Part shown: positions 1 through 5,673 of the stretch, one piece after another | How positions within the stretch are numbered: position 1 is the first letter of the stretch | Layout of the letters: every line of letters begins with the position of its first letter | Assembly: GCA_900767505.1 (NCBI GenBank) | Contig: CAAFZG010000101.1 | Location: forward strand, 1 to 8,915 | Direction of reading: 5' to 3' | DNA: 8,915 nucleotides | From: Methanomassiliicoccales archaeon | Lineage (GTDB): Archaea; Thermoplasmatota; Thermoplasmata; Methanomassiliicoccales; Methanomethylophilaceae | Notes under the pieces: model-generated | Seen by the model: the letters and a program-made list of their open reading frames with translations, nothing else | Database searches by the model: none | What the model was told of the DNA's origin: nothing | Program-made: the position numbers and the translations under genes

Positions 1-20
1 GACGTGTGCTCTTCCGATCT
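1..20. other. Illumina adapter remnant at contig end
   Basis: These 20 bases are identical to the 3' end of the Illumina TruSeq read-2/multiplexing adapter (…GTGTGCTCTTCCGATCT). They are not genomic DNA. Translated in frame with the gene that follows, they give the residues CSSDL, a well-known artefact at the start of database proteins that come from untrimmed contigs. True sequence begins at about base 21. Confidence 0.97.
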
Positions 21-309
21 CTCCGGAACGGAATTCTGGGACGGCGTATGTCCTTACTGGCAGGCCGCCCTGAGGAACCAGTACCGCGACGTGGTGGATT
101 CCCTGGAGGACCGCTCCCCCGGGGCCAGGTTCGGGATACTCTCGTCGATGGACACGCTGAGGCCCATGCTCCATTCCGCATACGCCCAATCCGCACTCCA
201 CCCGTGTCAGAGGTGCGGGGAGCCCACAGTAGGTTCCAGCTGCAAGTCATGCCAGCTTCTCGACACCGCATTGATGCGCATCCGCGGGAAGTCCGATTCC
301 GACGAATGA
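21..309 (+). CDS. ncsA: C-terminal end of tRNA 2-thiolation protein (NcsA/TtuA/CTU1 family), 5' partial
   Basis: This is the last ~95 residues of an adenine-nucleotide alpha-hydrolase family enzyme that adenylates tRNA U34 (or U54) before sulfur insertion. Visible family features are a CPYWQAALRNQYRD segment, a following LE..SPGARFGIL stretch, and a C-terminal zinc finger, CQRC then CKSC separated by eight residues, followed by LLDTAL. The catalytic N-terminal part (PP-loop and first zinc site) lies off the contig. The frame is open through the preceding adapter, so the apparent start there is artificial; the first wholly genomic codon is at 22. The gene ends with TGA. It is cytoplasmic and probably a full-length gene of about 300 residues in the organism. 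NcsA and TtuA cannot be told apart from this fragment. Confidence 0.85.
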
Positions 310-369
310 TGTCGGATAGGCAATAAAATTCATTTTAGACATTTCCACATCCAGTAAAAATATAGATTA

Positions 370-379
370 GACAAATGTC
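370..379. repeat. Short palindrome GACAAATGTC, distal copy
   Basis: GACAAATGTC has 4-bp arms around AA. Its reverse complement, GACATTTGTC, occurs inside the palindrome at 497-508, so the two copies flank the gdhA promoter about 127 bases apart. Such a pair could bind a dimeric regulator, but the region is AT-rich and chance is possible. Confidence 0.35.
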
Positions 380-406
380 AGAATAATCTCAAAAATATTT
401 CAATTC

Positions 407-434
407 GTACATTCGGATATGGTTCTGAATGTAC
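407..434. promoter_or_regulatory. Long inverted repeat upstream of gdhA TATA box (possible operator or ncsA terminator)
   Basis: Left arm 407-417 (GTACATTCGGA) and right arm 424-434 (TCTGAATGTAC) pair over 11 positions with one G-T wobble, around the 6-base loop TATGGT. The repeat ends about 25 bases before the candidate gdhA TATA box, where an archaeal activator or repressor could bind. It could instead be an RNA hairpin behind ncsA, but no T-run follows. It does not resemble the GGAA-N6-TTCC site of the methanogen nitrogen regulator NrpR. Confidence 0.5.
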
Positions 435-458
435 AAAGAAGGTATTTCTTCCGATTAC

Positions 459-466
459 AATATATA
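459..466 (+). promoter_or_regulatory. Candidate TATA box of gdhA
   Basis: AATATATA in an otherwise mixed context lies about 60 bases before the gdhA ATG. Archaeal transcription usually starts about 25 bases after the box, which would put the start near 488 and give a leader of roughly 35-40 bases that includes the ribosome binding site at 513-521. Confidence 0.5.
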
Positions 467-496
467 GACGAAGTTGTATTTTTCCTCACGTTGAAT

Positions 497-508
497 GGAC
501 ATTTGTCC
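497..508. repeat. Palindrome GGACATTTGTCC in gdhA leader
   Basis: This has 5-bp perfect arms (GGACA/TGTCC) around TT, just before the ribosome binding site. It contains the reverse complement of the palindrome at 370-379. In mRNA it could form a small hairpin beside the ribosome binding site; in DNA it could be a half of a repressor site pair. Confidence 0.4.
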
Positions 509-512
509 TGAC

Positions 513-521
513 AAAGGTGAT
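513..521 (+). promoter_or_regulatory. Ribosome binding site of gdhA, decides the ATG start
   Basis: AAAGGTGAT is a strong match to the anti-Shine-Dalgarno of archaeal 16S rRNA and ends 4 bases before the ATG at 526. An in-frame GTG at 517 falls inside this site and is therefore not the start. Confidence 0.85.
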
Positions 522-525
522 ATTA

Positions 526-1872
526 ATGGCAATATCGAACGAGTATCTCAAGACCGTTTTCAACGATCTGAAACAGCGCAACGCCGACCAGCCCGAGTTC
601 CTTCAGGCCGTCGAGGAGGTCCTCGAGTCTCTCCAGCCCGTCATCGAGGCAAGGCCCGAACTCCAGAAGGCCGCCATCATCGAGAGGATCGTGGAGCCCG
701 AGAGGATCATCATGTTCCGCGTCTCATGGGTGGACGACAACGGAAACGTGAAGGTCAACCGCGGATACCGTGTTCAGTTCAACTCCGCCATCGGACCCTA
801 CAAGGGCGGACTCAGGCTCCACCCCTCCGTCAACCTGTCCATCCTGAAGTTCCTCGGATTCGAGCAGATCTTCAAGAACAGCCTCACCACCCTCCCCATA
901 GGAGGAGGAAAGGGAGGATCCGACTTCGACCCCAAGGGCAAGTCCGACAACGAGATCATGCGCTTCTGCCAGTCCTTCATGACCGAGCTCGCCAAGCACA
1001 TCGGACCCGACACAGATGTTCCCGCAGGTGACATCGGAGTCGGAGCAAGGGAGATCGGATACATGTTCGGCCAGTACAAGAGGCTCCAGAACGACTTCAC
1101 CGGAGTCCTCACCGGAAAGGCCATCGGTTCCGGCGGATCCCTCGCCAGGAAGGAGGCCACTGGATACGGACTGTGCTACTTCACCGACGAGATGCTGAAG
1201 GACAACGGAAAGTCCTTCGAGGGCAAGAAGGTCGTCATCTCCGGTTCCGGAAACGTCGCCATCTACGCCTGCCAGAAGGCCACCGAGCTCGGTGCCAAGG
1301 TCATCGCAGTCTCCGATTCCAACGGATACATCCAGGATGACAACGGAATCGACTACAGGACCCTCCAGGAGATCAAGGAGGTCAAGAGGGACAGGATAAA
1401 GACATACGTCAACTACGTCCCCACCGCCAAGTACACCGAGGGCAAGGGCATCTGGACCATCCCCTGCGACATCGCTCTCCCCTGCGCGACACAGAACGAG
1501 CTCAACGGCGACGACGCCAAGGCCCTGATCGCCAACGGCTGCTTCGCAGTGGCCGAGGGAGCCAACATGCCCAGCACACCCGAGGCAATCGCCGCATTCC
1601 AGGATGCCGGTGTCCTCTTCGGACCCGCAAAGGCCGCCAACGCAGGCGGAGTCGCAACATCCGCTCTCGAGATGTGTCAAAACAGTGCAAGGCTGTCCTG
1701 GTCCTTCGAAGAGGTCGACGACAAGCTCAAGGGCATCATGAAGACCATCTACGCCGAGGCCGCCGGTGCCGCCAAGAAGTACGGAATGGAGGGCAACCTC
1801 GTCGCCGGAGCCAACATCGCCGGATTCGAGAAGGTCGCCAACGCCATGCTCTGGCAGGGCATCTCCTACTGA
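526..1872 (+). CDS. gdhA: NADP-type glutamate dehydrogenase, hexameric class I
   Basis: Reversibly aminates 2-oxoglutarate to glutamate with ammonia, in the cytoplasm; it is the entry of ammonia into amino acids. The product has 448 residues, close to the ~447 of the E. coli GdhA class and longer than the ~415-420 of typical archaeal enzymes. Substrate-domain motifs are PYKGGLRLHP (91-100) and LPIGGGKGG (123-131) with catalytic Lys129, then PAGD (166-169) with the catalytic Asp169. The Rossmann motif GSGNVA is at 240-245, followed by VSDSNG (262-267), a serine-containing context like that of NADP-dependent enzymes. Further matches are IALPCATQNEL, VAEGANMP and GKAANAGGV-type segments (here AKAANAGGVATSALEMCQN). 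The start is fixed by AAAGGTGAT. Codon use is strongly biased (AAG, ATC, CTC, GGA), suggesting high expression. It has its own promoter and a hairpin after the stop. Similarity to the bacterial class suggests ancient transfer. Confidence 0.96.
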   Translation: MAISNEYLKTVFNDLKQRNADQPEFLQAVEEVLESLQPVIEARPELQKAAIIERIVEPERIIMFRVSWVDDNGNVKVNRGYRVQFNSAIGPYKGGLRLHPSVNLSILKFLGFEQIFKNSLTTLPIGGGKGGSDFDPKGKSDNEIMRFCQSFMTELAKHIGPDTDVPAGDIGVGAREIGYMFGQYKRLQNDFTGVLTGKAIGSGGSLARKEATGYGLCYFTDEMLKDNGKSFEGKKVVISGSGNVAIYACQKATELGAKVIAVSDSNGYIQDDNGIDYRTLQEIKEVKRDRIKTYVNYVPTAKYTEGKGIWTIPCDIALPCATQNELNGDDAKALIANGCFAVAEGANMPSTPEAIAAFQDAGVLFGPAKAANAGGVATSALEMCQNSARLSWSFEEVDDKLKGIMKTIYAEAAGAAKKYGMEGNLVAGANIAGFEKVANAMLWQGISY

Positions 1873-1881
1873 GTGCAAACA

Positions 1882-1902
1882 GGGGGAGGAGACCCCTCCC
1901 CC
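1882..1902. terminator. Hairpin between convergent genes
   Basis: GGGGGAGG (1882-1889) and CCTCCCCC (1895-1902) form a perfect 8-bp stem with the 5-base loop AGACC, starting 9 bases after the gdhA stop and followed by AT-rich sequence (ATTCAATTTAAAAA). On the other strand a GTTTTTAAATT tract directly follows the stop of the convergent gene. It could serve both genes, although archaea depend mainly on T-runs rather than hairpins. Confidence 0.6.
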
Positions 1903-1917
1903 ATTCAATTTAAAAAC

Positions 1918-2517
1918 TCATTTCAGTGAATTGTTGTGCTCTTCGATGAATCTCATGAGCTCTTCCTCGTTCTCGAACTCCGGTTGTTGATGCAGTTTCT
2001 TGAAGAACGATTCCGCAGGATTGCCATCATCACATTCATTCATGAAGAAGAATCCATTTTCCTCAGCCCAGTCATAGACAAATCTGAGGAGTCCTCCAGG
2101 AATGCATTCGCTCCATTCCTTTTCGAGTCCGGCCTTTCCCACAGATTCATGGGCTTGATCGAGGAATTCGAGCGTGTCATCCGTTTCAGGAACGGGAAGT
2201 TTGTATTTTTCCAAGAACCGTTTCCCCACATCGATGGGGATCAATGATGCATCCTCGGTAATCAAGAGGTATCTGTCCGGATCCTTGTCTATGTCGCTCT
2301 GTTGTATGAATATTTCAGAATCGCGCCTTTTTGATTTCCTTTTACTGGATTCGACCATATACGGGATTCCAGTGGCTTCATCCACGACCAGCTTCTTCTT
2401 CAAACCCGATAACAAGGGCATCAGGAGCAGCATCGGTATAATGGCAGGCAGAATCTCTGTATCCTCGGGATCTCTCACTCCCTGTGGCATGCAGGCCTGA
2501 AGGTCATTGGAGACCAT
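1918..2517 (-). CDS. Hypothetical acidic protein, probably 5' truncated
   Basis: I do not recognise this protein. From the first in-frame ATG it has 199 residues. It has a short hydrophobic stretch at about 22-39 (ILPAIIPMLLLMPLLSGL), possibly one membrane segment or a buried helix, then a basic patch (KRKSKRR), then an acidic, helix-rich C-terminal half with many Glu, Asp, Phe and Trp. The ATG at 2517 has no good ribosome binding site. The frame stays open and protein-like upstream to 2589 (residues such as EVKEFRARYEDWEFDEE), with no ATG, GTG or TTG in that extension, before a TGA at 2590-2592. I infer that the true start was lost near 2590. GC is low: two 60-base lines counted by hand hold 26 and 23 G/C, against about 36-37 in the flanking genes. 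It converges on gdhA and shares its hairpin. It may be a recently acquired gene. Confidence 0.6.
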   Translation of the reverse strand: MVSNDLQACMPQGVRDPEDTEILPAIIPMLLLMPLLSGLKKKLVVDEATGIPYMVESSKRKSKRRDSEIFIQQSDIDKDPDRYLLITEDASLIPIDVGKRFLEKYKLPVPETDDTLEFLDQAHESVGKAGLEKEWSECIPGGLLRFVYDWAEENGFFFMNECDDGNPAESFFKKLHQQPEFENEEELMRFIEEHNNSLK

Positions 2518-2591
2518 TTCTTCATCGAATTCCCAATCCTCGTAGCGGGCTCTGAACTCCTTAACTTCTTCATTGTTCGGATCGGACAGTC

Positions 2592-3239
2592 ATGGTCGGA
2601 GATCACATCTCCAGACTCACTTCGGCCTTGGAGGATCTGGGCATAGGAAGGCGCGTCTCCGAACAGGATATCGCAGAGGTCGTGTCGGACGGTCATCTGG
2701 ACGGAAGGGTGCTCAAGATCGAGGTATCCGAAAGGAACACGATATTCTCCGACAGGCCCAACCCGTACGATGACGCAAGGCATTCCAAGGGATTCGATCT
2801 GTGCGTTTCCGATGTCCGTCGCAACGAGACGTCGCTGTTCACGTTCATGAAGACGCTGCAGTACGGCGACAGCATCACGGAGAAGCGCAAGGCGATGTCC
2901 AACGGATTCGACGAGCTTCTGTTCCTCAACAGCCGCGGGGAGATATGCGAAGGGGCAACGACCAACATCTTCTTCACCGACGGGGACAGGATCGTCACAC
3001 CCCCGATCGCATGCGGTCTGCTGCCCGGAACTCTGAGGACATACGTCATCAGGAACTTCGATGTTGCCGAGACGGTGCTCCGCATGGACGATCTCGACAG
3101 ATTCGACGGATGCTTCGTCACGAACTCGTTGATGGGTGCGATGCCTGTGAATTCGATAGGGAGCATCCGCTTCGGCAGCAGGGCGGTTGCCGAGACCGTT
3201 CATAGAACGTATGTCCGGGACGTCGATGCAGGGCTGTGA
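2592..3239 (+). CDS. pabC: Class IV aminotransferase fold, aminodeoxychorismate lyase-like (PabC), missing N-terminus
   Basis: A fold-type IV PLP enzyme. PabC releases pyruvate from 4-amino-4-deoxychorismate to give p-aminobenzoate, which methanogens use for methanopterin. HISRLTSALEDLG (5-17) matches the H..RL..A segment that lies at about residue 43 in E. coli PabC. The PLP lysine is most likely Lys87 in FMKTLQYGDSI; E120 GATTNIFF is the cofactor-binding Glu region; TPPIACGLLPGTLR (136-149) and VTNSLMGAMPV (176-186) are typical of PabC rather than of branched-chain aminotransferases. The first ~40 residues of the family, with the F..GD..F.T segment, are absent. The frame is closed by TAA at 2562, and no ribosome binding site precedes the ATG at 2592, so that ATG is probably internal. 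The fragment may be inactive or cut by a misassembly. A D-amino-acid or branched-chain aminotransferase remains possible. Confidence 0.72.
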   Translation: MVGDHISRLTSALEDLGIGRRVSEQDIAEVVSDGHLDGRVLKIEVSERNTIFSDRPNPYDDARHSKGFDLCVSDVRRNETSLFTFMKTLQYGDSITEKRKAMSNGFDELLFLNSRGEICEGATTNIFFTDGDRIVTPPIACGLLPGTLRTYVIRNFDVAETVLRMDDLDRFDGCFVTNSLMGAMPVNSIGSIRFGSRAVAETVHRTYVRDVDAGL

Positions 3240-4067
3240 TCACGCGGACAATCTGAACTGCTTGACGTCCGCTTCGCCGATGGTCCCGCGGTACTCCGCA
3301 AGCATGCTCTTCTTGTATGTTCTCTCCACATCCGTAAGGACGTAGACGGAGCTCGTAGGGAATCCAGCGAGCCAAGGCTCCAGGAGTTTGACGCATTTGT
3401 GTCTGCCCGGTTCGCGTGTGACCGTCCACACGGTGACGAAATCCCCTTTCATCTCCTTGATCAGGACCATGGTGTTCTTCTGACCTGTCTGGAGCAGGGC
3501 GTCGTTGATCCTGAAGACCTCTCCGATCTTTGGCTTGGAATGCTTGGTCGGAGGCCTGATGTATCCGAGGTCATCTGTCTTCGGACCGGTGGGGGCCAGA
3601 GGCTTCCCTCTGTACATCGGAGTCGGCGGCTCCTTCTGCTGGTCCACCCATGCCTTCGCCTTGGCATTGCCTTTGCCTGCGAGCCTTCTGATGGCTTCCT
3701 GGGATTCGGGTAGCTTGGACGATTTCTGCAGCCATTTGAAGGCCTCGTCGGGATCCTTGTCCATCAGCATGATTCCGAGGCTGTGCTGGGCTTTGATATC
3801 CTCGTAATCCGCTTTCTTTCTGAGCAGGGCTATGGCGGCCTCGTCACCGGAATCCGCTTTCTGAACCGTCTGTTCGAAGGTGTCCGGCTTCTTGACGGGG
3901 GCGACCTTTATGGATTGGGATGGCGGCTTGGGAGGTTCCTTGACGGTCCTCAGGACGCGCTTGGCATCCGGATCGGTCTTGGCAAGGGCTTTGAGCTTGT
4001 CATACGAAGCGCGGTTCCCCTCGTCGATCTCCTTGGTCAATTTGATGATATAGAGCGATACGGCCAT
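3240..4067 (-). CDS. Sel1/TPR-like repeat protein with possible PemK/MazF-like C-terminal domain
   Basis: 275 residues, with no signal peptide obvious. Residues ~60-145 form short helical repeats of the Sel1 kind (AQHSLGIMLMDKDPDEAFKWLQKSS, then SQEAIRRLAGKGNAKAKAW); residues 10-43 may be a further divergent repeat. A proline-rich linker (146-178) leads to a β-rich domain at ~180-272: IGEVFRINDALLQ, TMVLIKEMKGDFVTVWTVT, then SSVYVLTDVERTYKKSMLAEYRGTIGEADV. The order of these elements, ending in a S.V..D..RT...S.L....G.I pattern, resembles the PemK/MazF SH3-like barrel. The usual Arg-Pro before the second strand is replaced by Asn-Thr, so ribonuclease activity is doubtful. No partner antitoxin gene is adjacent. 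The ATG is preceded by GGGTG in a 27-base gap after the tRNA-Leu gene. Its TGA abuts the stop of the convergent pabC-like gene, both within TGATCA. The repeat call is firmer than the PemK call. Confidence 0.6.
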   Translation of the reverse strand: MAVSLYIIKLTKEIDEGNRASYDKLKALAKTDPDAKRVLRTVKEPPKPPSQSIKVAPVKKPDTFEQTVQKADSGDEAAIALLRKKADYEDIKAQHSLGIMLMDKDPDEAFKWLQKSSKLPESQEAIRRLAGKGNAKAKAWVDQQKEPPTPMYRGKPLAPTGPKTDDLGYIRPPTKHSKPKIGEVFRINDALLQTGQKNTMVLIKEMKGDFVTVWTVTREPGRHKCVKLLEPWLAGFPTSSVYVLTDVERTYKKSMLAEYRGTIGEADVKQFRLSA

Positions 4068-4094
4068 CCTTACACCCTGTCGATAACAAATGAG

Positions 4095-4178
4095 TGCTGG
4101 GAGTGGGATTCGAACCCACGAACCACTAAGGACAGGATCCTAAGTCCTGCGTCTTTGACCTGGCTTGACAACCCCAGC
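4095..4178 (-). tRNA. tRNA-Leu, anticodon UAG
   Basis: An 84-base class II tRNA without intron. The acceptor stem GCTGGGG pairs with the 3' TCCCAGC (last pair G-U) with discriminator A. The anticodon stem CAGGA/TCCTG encloses loop CTTAGGA, anticodon TAG, reading CUA and probably other CUN codons. A long variable arm identifies the Leu class, and the T arm is GTGGG-TTCGAAT-CCCAC. The 3' CCA is not encoded (the next genomic bases are CTCATT), so it must be added. Position 26 is G, the target of the Trm1 encoded in the same window. Confidence 0.95.
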
Positions 4179-4201
4179 AGCGTCGGGGACGAACGCATCC
4201 A

Positions 4202-4219
4202 CCGATATGATAGTATCGG
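4202..4219 (-). promoter_or_regulatory. Candidate tRNA-Leu promoter with inverted repeat
   Basis: On the minus strand CCGATA-CTATCA-TATCGG spans about 24-41 bases before the tRNA, where an archaeal TATA/BRE is expected. The 6-bp arms form an inverted repeat. A 13-base core (GATACTATCATAT on the minus strand) recurs with one change before the YbjN-like gene at 8335-8347. Confidence 0.5.
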
Positions 4220-4229
4220 ATTATGTAGG

Positions 4230-4253
4230 AAAAAAGGCCCGGATGTCCGGGCC
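4230..4253 (-). terminator. Hairpin plus T-run terminator of purA
   Basis: On the minus strand GGCCCGG-ACAT-CCGGGCC is a perfect 7-bp GC stem, followed at once by six T (bases 4235-4230). It starts 7 bases after the purA stop. It looks exactly like a bacterial intrinsic terminator; in archaea the T-run alone may suffice. Confidence 0.85.
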
Positions 4254-4260
4254 AGAGGTT

Positions 4261-5565
4261 TCAGTTCCACCAGTCGCCGCGGCGGTCGATGGTCTCGTTT
4301 CTGTCGGGACCGATGCTGATGATGTCGGCGGGGACCTTGAGGTACTTCTCGACGAACTCGATGTACTCCTGCATCTCGCCGGGGAGGGCATCGTATCCGC
4401 CTTTCAGCAGCTTCTCCTGGTCGTCCCAGCTCTTCCATCCCTTGAGGTGCTCGTACACGGGCTTGGCCCTGTTGAGCTTGGCGATGGATGCGGGGAAGTG
4501 CTTGTACTCGGTGCCGTCGATCTCGTATGCTACGCACACGGGGAGGTCGGGCACATCGTTGAGGACATCGATCTTGGTGATCACGAGAGAGGAGAATCCG
4601 CAGAGCCTGGTGGCATGCTCGCATACGACGAGGTCGAGCCATCCGCATCTCCTTCCCCTTCCGGTGGTGACGCCGAACTCCCCTCCTTTGGCCTGGAGGG
4701 CCTTCTCGTCCTCTCCGGAGAGCTCTGTGACGAAGGGTCCCTCTCCCACACGGGTGGTGTATGCCTTTATGACTCCGAGGACGCCGTCGAGACGGGAAGG
4801 TGCGATCCCGCCTCCGGTGCATACTCCGCCTCCGCATGTGGCGGAGGAGGTGACATAGGGGTATGTTCCGTGGTCGACATCCAGCATCGCGCCCTGGGCT
4901 CCCTCGAAGAGGACGTTCTTGCCCTGGTCCAGAGCGTCGTTGACAAGGACGGAGGTGTCGCAGATGCAGTCTCCGATCATATCCTTCCAGCCCTTCATCT
5001 TCTCGTGGAGGGTCTCTACGGTGCACGAGCATTTCTCGGCGCCCATCATCTCCATGAGGTCCTTCTTGTACGGGAGGATGAACGATATCTTCTCTTCAAG
5101 GAGATCGTCCTCGAGGAGGTCCCCGGCCCTGAATCCGATCCTTGCGATCTTGTCCTGGTAGGCGGGTCCGATACCTTTCTTGGTGGTGCCGACGACGTTC
5201 TTGCCGCGGTATTTCTCCTCGGCTCCGTCGAGCTTCTTGTGATAGTTCATGATGAGGTGTGCTCTGTCCGAGATCCTGAGGCCATCGATGCTTCCGCCGT
5301 TCGCCTTGACCTCCTCGATCTCCTGCCCGAGCTCTTCGAGATTCACAACGACCCCGTTGCCGATGACGGCGAGCTTTCCGGGCCTGACGACACCCGAGGG
5401 GAGTCCGTGGAGCTTGTACGTCTTGCCGTCGACGATGATGGTGTGGCCGGCGTTGTTGCCTCCCTGGAAACGGACGATCATGTCCGCTTTCTCATCGAGG
5501 TAGTCTGTGATCTTTCCTTTCCCTTCGTCGCCCCACTGGGCTCCGATGATTGCGAGACTGGGCAT
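4261..5565 (-). CDS. purA: Adenylosuccinate synthetase
   Basis: Joins IMP and aspartate with GTP hydrolysis to make adenylosuccinate, the first committed step to AMP, in the cytoplasm. 434 residues, the full-length form (the Pyrococcus form is near 340). The N-terminal P-loop GAQWGDEGKGK (8-18) has catalytic Asp13 and Lys16; GGNNAGHT (35-42) has catalytic His41; GTTKKGIGPAYQDKIAR (126-142) is the IMP-binding loop; FEGAQGAMLDVDHGTYPYVTSSAT (220-243) is a further signature. The ATG is preceded by AGGTG (5573-5577) at a 7-base spacing, and a TATA box lies at 5599-5608. A strong hairpin terminator follows. It lies downstream of trm1 on the same strand, but its own promoter and a 108-base gap argue for separate transcription. 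All key residues are intact. Confidence 0.97.
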   Translation of the reverse strand: MPSLAIIGAQWGDEGKGKITDYLDEKADMIVRFQGGNNAGHTIIVDGKTYKLHGLPSGVVRPGKLAVIGNGVVVNLEELGQEIEEVKANGGSIDGLRISDRAHLIMNYHKKLDGAEEKYRGKNVVGTTKKGIGPAYQDKIARIGFRAGDLLEDDLLEEKISFILPYKKDLMEMMGAEKCSCTVETLHEKMKGWKDMIGDCICDTSVLVNDALDQGKNVLFEGAQGAMLDVDHGTYPYVTSSATCGGGVCTGGGIAPSRLDGVLGVIKAYTTRVGEGPFVTELSGEDEKALQAKGGEFGVTTGRGRRCGWLDLVVCEHATRLCGFSSLVITKIDVLNDVPDLPVCVAYEIDGTEYKHFPASIAKLNRAKPVYEHLKGWKSWDDQEKLLKGGYDALPGEMQEYIEFVEKYLKVPADIISIGPDRNETIDRRGDWWN

Positions 5566-5598
5566 TTTTAGGCACCTGCGTCCAGGCTAGTATTGGGC

Positions 5599-5608
5599 AA
5601 ATATAATT
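5599..5608 (-). promoter_or_regulatory. Candidate TATA box of purA
   Basis: AATTATATTT on the minus strand, centred about 38 bases before the purA ATG. The expected start site, about 25 bases downstream, falls near 5577, giving a very short leader that just includes the AGGTG ribosome binding site. Confidence 0.55.
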
Positions 5609-5673
5609 GTTATGAGGGTCAGGGAAAGGGCGGGTCCCGGTCCGGGCGGAGGCGGATAAGCGAGAAGGGATGC

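Noticed and set aside
407..434. NrpR operator (GGAA-N6-TTCC type) for nitrogen control of gdhA
   Set aside because: The arms are GTACATTC/GAATGTAC; no GGAA-N6-TTCC is present in the intergenic region.
517..525. GTG start three codons before the gdhA ATG
   Set aside because: It lies inside the AAAGGTGAT ribosome binding site; the ATG at 526 is correctly spaced.
724..1908. Long open frame (about 390 codons) on the minus strand opposite gdhA
   Set aside because: It is the antisense of a clear glutamate dehydrogenase, is made of low-complexity Gly/Val/Leu/Asp runs, and matches no family; it results from biased codon use in gdhA.
4095..4178. tRNA-Leu as an attachment site of an integrated element
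   Set aside because: No integrase, no direct repeat of the tRNA 3' end in the window and ordinary genes on both sides.
4070..5032. Arg/His-rich minus-strand open frame over purA and the tRNA
   Set aside because: It is an out-of-frame shadow of purA with an implausible basic composition, and it crosses the terminator and tRNA.
4165..5571. Plus-strand open frame of about 470 codons over purA
   Set aside because: It is antisense to purA, runs through the tRNA gene and terminator, and has the Val/Asp/Leu-rich composition of an antisense shadow.
5612..5650. Terminator hairpin behind trm1 in the GC-rich CCCGGACCGGG stretch
   Set aside because: The stem would be only 4-5 bp with a tiny loop and no T-run; not supported.
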